Shown here: one piece after another, positions 1 to 7,545 of the stretch
How the letters are laid out: each line of letters opens with the position of its first letter
How positions within the stretch are numbered: position 1 is the first letter of the stretch
DNA from: Candidatus Heimdallarchaeum endolithica
Lineage (GTDB): Archaea > Asgardarchaeota > Heimdallarchaeia > Heimdallarchaeales > Heimdallarchaeaceae
Direction of reading: 5' to 3'
NCBI GenBank assembly: GCA_021513715.1
Contig: CP084167.1
Coordinates: 2,179,555-2,243,554 of the forward strand
DNA length: 64,000 bases
Notes under the pieces: model-generated
Databases searched by the model: none
What the model saw: only the letters and a program-made list of their open reading frames with translations
Told to the model about the DNA's origin: nothing
Made by a program: the position numbers and the translations under genes

Positions 1-1
1 A

Positions 2-427
2 ATAAAAGTTGCGCAGAGATTCAAAAAAGTTGTTATTTTATGTTCGTATTTATCATCCATTTACTCATTAAAAAAACGATTTTTATCTATTGGATATAAT
101 GTCTATGTATTAGAAGGAAAAACAACTATAAAAGCGGAACCTCTTATAAATTTTAAAAATGCGAAAGAAAAATCTGTATTATTAATTTCTTCTGTTGGAG
201 AACGTGACCTTGATATCCCACAAACAGATGTACTAATTGTTTATGATTTAGTTAATAGTCCAAAAACTGTATATCAGAAGATGAAACGTAGTCGAGGAGG
301 AAAGGTGTTTATTTTGTTTTATAATAACACCTCAGAACAGAATAAAGTCCGTAGAGTAATTAGTGATATTGTAGTTAAATATCCGTGGTCTATTATTTAC
401 TATGGAGAAAAAAATGTTAATAGTTAA
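2..427 (+). CDS. SF2 helicase, C-terminal fragment (cut by window start)
   Basis: An open frame of 141 codons enters from the left edge and stops at TAA 425-427. It carries the second RecA-like half of a superfamily 2 helicase. A motif IV-like stretch (VVILCSYLSSIYSLKKRF) is followed by a motif V-like SVGERDLDIP with DVLIVYD, and a motif VI-like VYQKMKRSRGG. The arrangement is like the Hef/FANCM and related DEAD/DEAH helicases, although the usual arginine-finger string is RSRGG rather than RTGR. ATP-driven DNA or RNA unwinding is expected. The ATP-binding half lies outside the window, so the subfamily and substrate cannot be named. It is convergent with surE, whose stop lies about 20 nt away. 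Confidence 0.7.
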   Translation: MKVAQRFKKVVILCSYLSSIYSLKKRFLSIGYNVYVLEGKTTIKAEPLINFKNAKEKSVLLISSVGERDLDIPQTDVLIVYDLVNSPKTVYQKMKRSRGGKVFILFYNNTSEQNKVRRVISDIVVKYPWSIIYYGEKNVNS

Positions 428-446
428 TTTTTTAATAATTGTAGTT

Positions 447-1274
447 TTAACCCTTAACTTTGTTTTGAATATATTCTAAAAATTTTGATGTTTCTTCTGT
501 TTTTGCATGAAGATTAAATCCAATAGGAGTAATACTGATGGCCTTTTTTTCAATGACTGCCCATGTGTCTGAACCTTCTGGAAAGGATTTTTTTCTTTCT
601 CCCCACAACCAAAGGTAAGGTAATCCTCTTGGATCTTTTTTTGCAATCATATAATTGTCATATTTGTATAAATTTGGAAAAGTTATGAATATCTCTGTTT
701 CATCTGTTATCTCTACAGGAAAATTAACATTTAGGAAAGCTAAATTTTTTGGCCATTCTGACTCCAATACTATTCTTGTTATATTTTTAGCTATCCTTGC
801 CATTGGTTCAAAGTTTACTCCGTCTTGTTCTATTAATTGTGCATCATCTGCAACATCTGATGAAAAAGCAATTGCAGGAACACCATTTAAAGCTGCTTCA
901 AATGCCGCAGCACAAGTTCCTGATGTCAGAACGGAGTGAATTGAACTATTATCCCCATAATTTATTCCGGAGACAACAATATCTGGTTTTTTATTTAGTA
1001 AATGAAAGCCAACTAGTACATTATCGGCAGGAGAACCTGATGTGCTATAACCTTTTTGTTCCCCTTCAAATTTTACTGATCTATATCTTATTGGTTTATG
1101 AAAAGTGAGAGCTTTTGATATTGCGGAACTTGGAGCTCTTGGTGCAATACAAATAATATTTCCTAATTCTGCCAATTCTCTCCGTAAACTTTGAAGACCT
1201 AAAGATGCAATTCCGTCATCGTTAGTTAATAAAATTGTTTTATCAAAGCTCATATGGTTAACAGTTTTTAGCAT
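447..1274 (-). CDS. surE: 5'/3'-nucleotidase SurE
   Basis: SurE-family acid phosphatase that dephosphorylates nucleoside monophosphates with a divalent metal. The N-terminus has the hallmark ILLTNDDGI, whose paired aspartates bind metal. STSGSPADNV and VVSGINYGDN follow in the family order, with the Asn-containing loop that completes the metal site. At 275 residues the length is normal, and the C-terminal half has the usual beta-rich dimerisation region (WLWGERKKSF). Two starts are possible: the first Met here, or Met8 (position 1253). A TATA-like stretch at 1291-1300 would give an essentially leaderless transcript, which slightly favours Met8. The gene is monocistronic and divergent from EF-1A, and looks like ordinary housekeeping sequence. 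Confidence 0.9.
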   Translation of the reverse strand: MLKTVNHMSFDKTILLTNDDGIASLGLQSLRRELAELGNIICIAPRAPSSAISKALTFHKPIRYRSVKFEGEQKGYSTSGSPADNVLVGFHLLNKKPDIVVSGINYGDNSSIHSVLTSGTCAAAFEAALNGVPAIAFSSDVADDAQLIEQDGVNFEPMARIAKNITRIVLESEWPKNLAFLNVNFPVEITDETEIFITFPNLYKYDNYMIAKKDPRGLPYLWLWGERKKSFPEGSDTWAVIEKKAISITPIGFNLHAKTEETSKFLEYIQNKVKG

Positions 1275-1456
1275 TTGTTAAATCTTGTCATTTTTTATAT
1301 TTCTATATTTTTTATCTGTTCTTAAGTGAGATGTGATTTTTTGAAATGTGCTTTTTTATAATAAAATGTCATAAAATGGAAGAAAACTAATGTTAGCTAA
1401 CCTCTAGCAAAAAACATCAAAACCAAAATGCTTTTAAAAATGAACCTTTGGGTGTT

Positions 1457-1475
1457 ATTCAAGTACAACTTGAAT
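1457..1475. promoter_or_regulatory. 19-bp perfect inverted repeat in the EF-1A leader
   Basis: ATTCAAGT and ACTTGAAT are separated by ACA, giving eight perfect base pairs of dyad symmetry. The site lies 38 nt before the EF-1A ATG and about 20-45 nt downstream of a T/A-rich TATA candidate (near 1430-1440), so it overlaps the expected start of transcription or the 5' leader. It could be a repressor operator or an RNA hairpin with a 3-nt loop. No regulator is identified. Confidence 0.45.
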
Positions 1476-1512
1476 AATAGTAAGTACATCTAGAAACTTA
1501 AAGGTGTTAAAT

Positions 1513-2796
1513 ATGAGTTCAAAGGAAAAACCACACTTAAATTTAGTGATCATTGGTCATGTTGATCATGGAAAATCAACAATGACTGGCCATTTGCTTT
1601 ATTTATGCGGAGGCATAAGCGAAAGAGAAATGGCAAAATATGAAAAAGAAGCAGAATCTATCGGCCGTGGAAGTTTCAAATTTGCTTGGGTCTTAGATAA
1701 ACTTAAGGAAGAAAGAGAAAGAGGAGTAACCATCGATCTTGCTTTCTACAAATTTGAAACCAATAAATACTATTTCACAATTATTGATGCTCCAGGCCAT
1801 AGAGACTTTGTTAAGAACATGATTACAGGAACTTCACAAGCAGATGCTGCTATCCTCGTAGTCAGTGCGGGAACTGGAGAATTTGAAGCAGGAATTAGTG
1901 CAACAGGTCAAACAAGAGAACATGCTCTTCTTGCAAAAACATTGGGTGTCGATCAGTTTCTTGTTGCAGTAAATAAAATGGATCTCGCAGATTATAAACA
2001 AGAACGATACGAAGAAATTAAAAATGAAATGGGCCGTGAATTAAAACGTTTTGGTTTTAATTTAGATAAGGTCGAATTTGTTCCTTGCAGTGGTATGGAT
2101 GGTGATAATCTAAAGGATAAATCCACTAAGATGCCATGGTATAAGGGACCAACAATCTTAGAAGCATTAGACCAATTTGAAGTACCAAAGAAACCAATAG
2201 ATAAACCTCTTAGATTGCCAGTTCAAGATGTATATACAATTACTGGTATAGGAACTGTTCCTGTAGGAAGAGTAGAAACTGGTATCCTTAAACCAAATGA
2301 TGAAGTTATTTTCCAACCAACTGGTAAAAAAGCAAAAGTTATGTCTATTGAAATGCATCATGAACAAATTCCAAAAGCTGAACCTGGTGACAACATCGGA
2401 TTTAGTTGCAAAGGATTGTCAAAGAAAGATGTTCGTAGAGGAGACGTTGTAGGACATGCTACAAAACCACCCACTGTTGCAGCAGAATTCACTGCTCAAG
2501 TCCAAGTGATAAGACATCCTTCAGCTATAGCTGCAGGTTATACCCCAGTAATTCATGCAGGAACTGCTCAAGTTGCTGTAAGATTTGCTGAACTTGTCAA
2601 AAAGATGAGTAAAGGTCAAACTGAAGATAAACCTGCTTTCTTGAAGAATGGGGATGGTGCAGTAGTTAAGATGATCCCCACAAGAGACATGGTTATTGAA
2701 AAATACAGTGAGTTTCCAGAACTTGGTCGTTTTGCCGTTCGAGATATGGGTCAAACTGTTGCTGTAGGAATAGTTAAGGACGTTGTTCCTAAATAA
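1513..2796 (+). CDS. tuf: Translation elongation factor 1-alpha (aEF1A)
   Basis: GTPase that delivers aminoacyl-tRNA to the ribosomal A site. G1 is GHVDHGKS (residues 15-22), G3 is DAPGHRDF near residue 92, and G4 is NKMD near 152. Domain 2 ([11 protein letters not shown]) and domain 3 ([13 protein letters not shown]) follow, with the normal archaeal total of about 427 residues. The ATG at 1513 was chosen because AAGGTG at 1501-1506 sits 6 nt before it and the protein then begins [14 protein letters not shown] at 1504 would overlap that ribosome binding site. Codon use is slightly richer in C-ending codons than its neighbours, as expected for a highly expressed gene. A perfect 19-bp palindrome lies in its leader. 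Confidence 0.97.
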   Translation: MSSKEKPHLNLVIIGHVDHGKSTMTGHLLYLCGGISEREMAKYEKEAESIGRGSFKFAWVLDKLKEERERGVTIDLAFYKFETNKYYFTIIDAPGHRDFVKNMITGTSQADAAILVVSAGTGEFEAGISATGQTREHALLAKTLGVDQFLVAVNKMDLADYKQERYEEIKNEMGRELKRFGFNLDKVEFVPCSGMDGDNLKDKSTKMPWYKGPTILEALDQFEVPKKPIDKPLRLPVQDVYTITGIGTVPVGRVETGILKPNDEVIFQPTGKKAKVMSIEMHHEQIPKAEPGDNIGFSCKGLSKKDVRRGDVVGHATKPPTVAAEFTAQVQVIRHPSAIAAGYTPVIHAGTAQVAVRFAELVKKMSKGQTEDKPAFLKNGDGAVVKMIPTRDMVIEKYSEFPELGRFAVRDMGQTVAVGIVKDVVPK

Positions 2797-2807
2797 ATTC
2801 TTTTTTT

Positions 2808-3128
2808 TTACTTTCTTTTTTCAAACCAGTTTACAAAAGCTTCTCGTAAGTTATTACTTTCTTCAATAATTTGAATATCTTGGAAAGCATCACTACTTTT
2901 TTTCTCTTCTTCAATTGCATTTAAAGTTGCAATTCTAGATCTTCTAATTTCTCCCCTTCCATCAACTGAAATTACTAAGGTATGGTCGTTAGCATGCATA
3001 ATAACAAAATTGAATAATTGGCTGTCTCTTAATTCTTCTATTTGTTTCTTATCAATTTTGAAGTCTAGTTTTCTGTTACATTTAGAGCAAATTAGTGTTT
3101 TATTAATGAATTCTTGAATTTTTTCCAT
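2808..3128 (-). CDS. Small CxxC protein, function unknown
   Basis: A 106-residue protein that I do not recognise. Near the N-terminus ICSKCNRKLDF gives one CxxC, so a metal site would need a second pair from a partner or a dimer. A beta-rich segment follows (FVIMHANDHTLVISVDGRGE), then a charged, likely helical tail ending NWFEKRK. The start at 3128 is chosen because GGAG lies 7 nt upstream of that ATG; a longer reading adds six Lys-rich residues without a ribosome binding site. It is the last gene of the minus-strand signalling cluster, 54 nt after the Ras-like GTPase. That position suggests an accessory role for the GTPase, but this is inferred only from adjacency. Confidence 0.65.
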   Translation of the reverse strand: MEKIQEFINKTLICSKCNRKLDFKIDKKQIEELRDSQLFNFVIMHANDHTLVISVDGRGEIRRSRIATLNAIEEEKKSSDAFQDIQIIEESNNLREAFVNWFEKRK

Positions 3129-3182
3129 TTTTTTCTCCTTTTTCAATTTATGCTATAGAAAATTTAACTAAATGTAATTGAA

Positions 3183-3770
3183 TTATTTGAGTGAATATTG
3201 TTTCATTGCGGAAATATGTTCACCAGACTCGTTTACAATTATCTTTTCAACTAAATAATCAAATAATGGATACACGTTATCTCCATACATACCGCTTACA
3301 AGAAAGTGCTTTTCAATACCATGTGTATTCATGAAATTATATATGTCTTCGATTGTTACCTCTGCATCACCAATATCTATTTTGTTTCCTACAAGCACTT
3401 CTGGAACTTGAAGAATGTTATTTTCTTTAAAATAACTGCGTACTATCTCAACAAATTCATAAAGCAGATATAAGGTTTCTATGTCATTAACGTCGTAAAC
3501 ATATACAATACCTTTCACTCCTCTTAAGAAAATATCAATCATAAATCTAAATTGTTTTTGACCTGCGAAATCCCAAATTTGTAAAGCGATTGGTGTAGAT
3601 TTATGAATAAGATTCTTTACTGCTATGTCAACTCCTTTTGTCATCGTAATTTTTCCTGCTTCCGATAAATCTTCAGAATATTTTTTTGATATTGTTGTTT
3701 TTCCTACTGACCCTTCGCCTAATATCGCAATTTTTAGAGTTTTTTTTGTTTTCCAATTTTCTGAGATCAT
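3183..3770 (-). CDS. Ras/Rab-like small GTPase
   Basis: A 195-residue small GTPase of the type expanded in Asgard archaea. G1 GEGSVGKT is at residues 18-25, a threonine-containing switch I region (KITMTKGVD) at about 40-48, G3 WDFAGQ at 66-71, G4 NKID at 129-132 and a G5-like SG at 159-160. The catalytic-type Gln after the G3 Gly is present, so GTP hydrolysis is expected. There is no C-terminal prenylation motif, so any membrane attachment must be indirect. No ribosome binding site is visible, but a TTTTAAATAG element about 30 nt before the ATG suggests its own nearly leaderless promoter. It lies 42 nt after the FIST gene in a cluster with Roadblock and KaiC-like proteins. Roadblock domains are known partners and regulators of such GTPases. 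Confidence 0.93.
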   Translation of the reverse strand: MISENWKTKKTLKIAILGEGSVGKTTISKKYSEDLSEAGKITMTKGVDIAVKNLIHKSTPIALQIWDFAGQKQFRFMIDIFLRGVKGIVYVYDVNDIETLYLLYEFVEIVRSYFKENNILQVPEVLVGNKIDIGDAEVTIEDIYNFMNTHGIEKHFLVSGMYGDNVYPLFDYLVEKIIVNESGEHISAMKQYSLK

Positions 3771-3812
3771 TGTTAAGTCAACTACTTTAACTATTTAAAA
3801 CACCACACTTTT

Positions 3813-5120
3813 TTATTTACCAGCTACTAGGCCATGAATAGAAACAGTTGTGTACTTTGGTTTTTTACTGAAAATTGAGAATTCACACCCAGAATATAAA
3901 GTGATGAAAGGTACGTTATCTCCTAATCTCTCAGCAAGTTTCTTATTTTCTTCTGCAATCTTGTCTCCTGCAATTAATAGCCTGTTGGCACAATTAATAA
4001 AAATACCAAATTTTGGATTAGTAATTTTCTCAGCGGCTTTATTTACACACTCATAAGCTGATTTTTCTATTCCTAATCCTGACTGTGTAAACAATTCAGC
4101 TTTTATGGGGTCTTCAGTTATTTTACTAGGGGGTAAAGTTGAAACAACTCCCTTTAGTTTTGGATGATTTGCCGTCATAAATGGGTGGTAGTTTCCATCT
4201 TCTTCTTTAATTCCTGATAGATAAAGTGCGTTTGCATAAGAAAATTTCTCAAAGAATTCATTATATATATCACTTGGGACATCCATTATTTGTAAAAGTT
4301 TGTTATTTGCTCTCTCTCCGTTTATTTTTTGAATATATCCGCTTTTCAATTTGTGAGTGATGGAATATTCCTTTGTCTTTTCTGATTTATCAAAGGTCCA
4401 ACTATGTCCAAATTTTATTGTATCTGATGAGAAACTTGTTCCTACTAAAGAATTGCTATAAATAAAATCACTTACAAATTGATAATTGTTTTCTAGATCA
4501 ATATCGAAAGTTGCACCACCAATTAATTCTGAAACATTATTTATTGCTAGATAATTCAATAATTCATCTATATAACTTCCAGTACCCAGACCTTGTTTTC
4601 CTAATAACCATTCTAATCCTGAACCAAGGACATTAAACATCTTTTGATATCTTATAGCAGGATAACTATCGAGTAACTTTAGTTGTTCCATTGCATTTGG
4701 TTGAAGTTTTGGTCCTGTAGAAAGAACAAAAGCTATTTTTGATTTCGCTTTTGTAGTATTATATATTTTTGGGAACTCAGTGATAAACTTCTTTTTCTTT
4801 GTTCTAATATTTTTGTAGATAATCGGTCTTTGAACTTTTATCTCGCTTCCCTTGAAAGTAAAAGCTGCTCCCCCTTGAGTTGTCGGGACTTCATTCTGGA
4901 CTCCTATTGCTGGAAATGTCCCTCCAATTAGATTCTTTACTCCTGTTTCTTGAGTTAGTAGTTCTAGGGCTCTTTTGTAATCTGTCCTCTTATATTTTGA
5001 TGTAAAAGCTATTAGCAGAAAATCAGGTATCCCTTTGATTTCCAGGATTACATCATCAATTAGTTCTTTTACTACTTTCTTGAGCGATCGATTACTTACC
5101 ATTCCTGATTTTACTTGCAA
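3813..5120 (-). CDS. FIST-domain sensor protein
   Basis: A stand-alone FIST protein of about 435 residues. The FIST N part has the typical glycine-rich NLIGGTFPAIG and ELIGGATFDIDL strings, with FGHSWTF near the middle. The FIST C part includes HPFMTANHPKLKG and ends with FGIFINCANR and VPFITLYSGCEFSIF. FIST is a small-ligand sensory domain found with signalling proteins. There is no membrane segment or output domain, so the output probably passes through the neighbouring KaiC-like ATPase, Roadblock and GTPase. The TTG start at 5120 is preferred: GAGGTG (5127-5132) lies 6 nt upstream and overlaps the Roadblock stop codon, which suggests translational coupling. The frame is open further back, to a TTG at 5147, which would overlap roadblock by 17 nt. 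Confidence 0.82.
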   Translation of the reverse strand: MQVKSGMVSNRSLKKVVKELIDDVILEIKGIPDFLLIAFTSKYKRTDYKRALELLTQETGVKNLIGGTFPAIGVQNEVPTTQGGAAFTFKGSEIKVQRPIIYKNIRTKKKKFITEFPKIYNTTKAKSKIAFVLSTGPKLQPNAMEQLKLLDSYPAIRYQKMFNVLGSGLEWLLGKQGLGTGSYIDELLNYLAINNVSELIGGATFDIDLENNYQFVSDFIYSNSLVGTSFSSDTIKFGHSWTFDKSEKTKEYSITHKLKSGYIQKINGERANNKLLQIMDVPSDIYNEFFEKFSYANALYLSGIKEEDGNYHPFMTANHPKLKGVVSTLPPSKITEDPIKAELFTQSGLGIEKSAYECVNKAAEKITNPKFGIFINCANRLLIAGDKIAEENKKLAERLGDNVPFITLYSGCEFSIFSKKPKYTTVSIHGLVAGK

Positions 5121-5130
5121 AATGGACACC

Positions 5131-5490
5131 TCACATATAGTTTTCAATTGTACTAGCTTTTCTTTTTGTTTCGACAGCTAATAGACTCAAGTTTGCAGTA
5201 TTATTTGCTAAAGTTGTTAATATTCCTATTTTTCCTATAGCAAAAAACAGAATACATGTATCAGAAAGTTCGTAAGTGACTTTTTGAAGATTATTTCCTC
5301 TCATTTCTTGTGAGACTCTAGGAACATTATCCTTACACCATTGTAATACCCTTATTTTTCTACTTGTATAGTTATTATCAAATGATGATTCTATTACACT
5401 TCCGTCGATTCTAAATAATACTACTGCTTCTACATCTTCTAATTCAAGTAAATCTTCTAATTCAGATTTTACTCTATTAATAGAACTCAT
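5131..5490 (-). CDS. Roadblock/LC7 domain protein
   Basis: A single Roadblock/LC7 domain of 119 residues. It has an N-terminal helix (INRVKSELEDLLE), the first beta hairpin (VEAVVLFRIDGSVIESSF), a central helix and strands (VTYELSDTCILFFAI), and a C-terminal helix. The fold dimerises and binds small GTPases in eukaryotic Ragulator and in bacterial MglB. It overlaps the upstream KaiC-like gene by ATGA (5487-5490), with GAGGT a few nt before its ATG, and its stop overlaps the ribosome binding site of the FIST gene. Tight coupling implies roughly equal production of the three proteins and a shared complex or pathway. A second Roadblock gene lies at 14914. Confidence 0.85.
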   Translation of the reverse strand: MSSINRVKSELEDLLELEDVEAVVLFRIDGSVIESSFDNNYTSRKIRVLQWCKDNVPRVSQEMRGNNLQKVTYELSDTCILFFAIGKIGILTTLANNTANLSLLAVETKRKASTIENYM

Positions 5491-6410
5491 CTTTTTACCT
5501 CTTGTACCATTCCACTATCAGCAAGTAATTTTATTATTTCATAAGTTGTTTCTTGATTTTTTTTGTTCGGCTTTTTTATTAGATCAATGCCAATTTCCGC
5601 TATTGTACGCTGTTTTTTATCACTAGATTTAGACCATAGTCTCAATTTTTCTAAAACTTCTTGTTTTCTTTCTTCTAAGTACACATTGAACGATGTTTCA
5701 TGTTCAGTTCCTGTTTCGATTTCAATACCTGTTCCATAGTTAAATCGTAATGGATAAATTCCTTCTAAATGAGCAGTTTTTCGTGATTTCACCACTTTAC
5801 AAGTTCTGTTATACTTTCCACCTAAACCTAAGTTTTGGATGTGAATTACTGTATCTGATAAGTAGATTGGTACTCTTGTCTCACTTGCACCAATATCTGT
5901 TTGTCCAAACGCATTTGGTTCTTCTACTGTCTGTAAAACTGTTCCTAAAGAACTTAGGTAATTATAGACTTTAGTTAAAACTCTTCTTTGTTCTTTCTCT
6001 GTTGTGAATTCCCAAAGAATGGGTGTTAATGGATCTAATACAATCCTTGTGTGCTTAACTTGTTGTGTTTTCAACTTTTTTGCAAGTGCAGGTAATATTT
6101 CAGTCATAAATTCTACTATTTTTTCACTTTCTACTAAATGAATGACTTCACTTATATTTTGATGATGTTCTTCAAGATTAATACCAAGAGATTTTCCTTC
6201 TGATATTAACTTCTTTGGCTCTTCTTCAAATGATAAGTATAAAACATCGTCTCCTGCAATTAATCCTTGTTGTAAGTATGCTAGTGCAAAAGTTGTTTTT
6301 CCAGTTCCGCTACTTCCAACAATAGAATTAACTGAGTTTTTTATAAATCCTCCGTAGAGTAATTTGTCTATTCCATTAATTCCGGAAGATATTCTATCTA
6401 TGTTTTCCAT
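5487..6410 (-). CDS. KaiC-like RecA-superfamily ATPase
   Basis: A single-domain KaiC/RadA-type ATPase of 307 residues. The opening RISSGINGIDKLLYGG is typical, followed by Walker A GSSGTGKT at residues 32-39, the paired acidic LSFEEEP near 60-65 and a Walker B-like TRIVLDPLTPILW near 120. The last ~75 residues (IGIDLIKKP, IIKLLADSGMVQEV) look like a small helical or winged-helix tail. In archaea such proteins act as ATP-dependent signalling or motility switches. The ATG at 6410 is favoured over a TTG three codons earlier because a TATA element at 6438-6447 lies about 28 nt upstream, giving a leaderless start. It heads the KaiC-Roadblock-FIST operon and shares a promoter region with the divergent 6488 gene. 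Confidence 0.88.
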   Translation of the reverse strand: MENIDRISSGINGIDKLLYGGFIKNSVNSIVGSSGTGKTTFALAYLQQGLIAGDDVLYLSFEEEPKKLISEGKSLGINLEEHHQNISEVIHLVESEKIVEFMTEILPALAKKLKTQQVKHTRIVLDPLTPILWEFTTEKEQRRVLTKVYNYLSSLGTVLQTVEEPNAFGQTDIGASETRVPIYLSDTVIHIQNLGLGGKYNRTCKVVKSRKTAHLEGIYPLRFNYGTGIEIETGTEHETSFNVYLEERKQEVLEKLRLWSKSSDKKQRTIAEIGIDLIKKPNKKNQETTYEIIKLLADSGMVQEVKR

Positions 6411-6437
6411 TATTATCAATTACTATACATATGAAAA

Positions 6438-6447
6438 TTATATAAAG
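6438..6447. promoter_or_regulatory. Possible shared TATA box between divergent genes
   Basis: TTATATAAAG is near-palindromic and is the only clear TATA element in the 77-bp gap between the KaiC-like gene (minus) and the winged-helix gene (plus). It lies about 28 nt from the minus ATG and about 41 nt from the plus ATG. That fits a leaderless transcript on one side and a short leader containing AAGGT on the other. Confidence 0.5.
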
Positions 6448-6487
6448 GCCAAAAAAATCCTTGAAATGAAAAAGAAGGTTTGTATAA

Positions 6488-7246
6488 ATGAAATTAACTG
6501 GTTTCCTCCGTTCGATATTTAGAGGTAAAGAAAAGGATTTCATGGAAAAATTTTACAAGATGTTAAGTGAAAAAAGGTATGTAAATTTAGCTAGAATTGA
6601 AACAAAACTATCCTACACTCAAAGAGTAGAATTAGTAAATAAATTACTAGCGGATAATTTAATTTCTGGTATTTTCTTGCCTGAGAAAAAGTACTTTTTT
6701 TCATTTGATAAAAAAATGCTGGAAGAAACAGAACAAAGATTTAAGCAATCAGGCAAATTAGATGCACAGAAGTTAAAAAAGCAATGGTCTATAAATGAAA
6801 AATTATTGAAATTTGTACTCCAAAAATTCGGAAAAGGATTTTTGGGCTATACATACTATTATTCATATGATTATGTTTACTCTCTATTGAAAAATAATTT
6901 AGTAAAATGTGAGGATGAGTTCTCTCTTAAGAATCTATCTAGTGAACTTGGCTTGGATGAAGAAATTATTATTAAACTTACGAAGACTCTCTTAAATGAG
7001 AGTGAAGTTAGAGGGGCGATAAAAGGTAATTCTTTGTTCCTTTCTGAGAAAAAAACCTTCGAGTTAATAATGGAAATAATTGAAGAACAAAGCGAAAATA
7101 CCTTTGAGATAGCCTTTGATGATATCTCAAAAGTAGCTGATATTCCAATAACCTTTATTGAACCAATTCTATTTAAGATTGTTCAAGAAAATCCAGATAG
7201 ATTCACTTTATATCCTATTGATAAAAAAATATTGATAAAAAATTGA
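6488..7246 (+). CDS. Tandem winged-helix-like protein, function unknown
   Basis: A 252-residue, highly charged, predicted all-helical/winged-helix protein with no membrane segment and no catalytic motif I can see. Repeats of 'helix, helix, short hairpin' recur: MEKFYKMLSEKRYVNLARIE with a PEKKYFFSFD hairpin, then a second around 130-180 and a third in the last 60 residues (DDISKVADIPITFIEPILF, FTLYPIDKKIL). The repeated winged-helix pattern is reminiscent of PCI/UFL1-type scaffold proteins, some of which occur in Asgard archaea, but I cannot show homology. A DNA-binding or scaffold role is equally possible. AAGGT lies 7 nt before the ATG. Its divergent promoter is shared with the KaiC-Roadblock-FIST operon, which hints at co-regulation. 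Confidence 0.65.
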   Translation: MKLTGFLRSIFRGKEKDFMEKFYKMLSEKRYVNLARIETKLSYTQRVELVNKLLADNLISGIFLPEKKYFFSFDKKMLEETEQRFKQSGKLDAQKLKKQWSINEKLLKFVLQKFGKGFLGYTYYYSYDYVYSLLKNNLVKCEDEFSLKNLSSELGLDEEIIIKLTKTLLNESEVRGAIKGNSLFLSEKKTFELIMEIIEEQSENTFEIAFDDISKVADIPITFIEPILFKIVQENPDRFTLYPIDKKILIKN

Positions 7247-7413
7247 TTTTTTTATTCTTTATACTTCAAGGTAGTAATCACAATTTTTTGTAAGCCCTTT
7301 TTCTGACGTTTTTGTTAAGCCAATATAGGTGCTGTTTGTTTTTTTACAAAATTTTTTGTACTCCAAATAACGAAATGCTTATTAATAGGAATAAAATGGG
7401 TGAGATGATTAAT

Positions 7414-7521
7414 ATGGACTTTAATGTAGTATATGTGTTGACTATTGTACTAGCAATATTGGGTGCATTTTTTGGACTTTTCTTTCATGCATTTCACACA
7501 GGATCATCTGATTCAGAATAA
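7414..7521 (+). CDS. 35-residue single-pass membrane protein
   Basis: A short ORF encoding one hydrophobic helix (VVYVLTIVLAILGAFFGLFF) with a short polar tail HAFHTGSSDSE. GGTGAG at 7399-7404 lies 9 nt before the ATG at 7414, which supports this start. Upstream in-frame ATGs (7312, 7396, 7405) lack that spacing. It sits alone between the winged-helix gene and the convergent RPA gene. Small one-helix proteins like this often modulate larger membrane complexes, but no partner is evident here. Confidence 0.55.
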   Translation: MDFNVVYVLTIVLAILGAFFGLFFHAFHTGSSDSE

Positions 7522-7545
7522 ACTTTTCTTTATTTCTTCCTCTTG

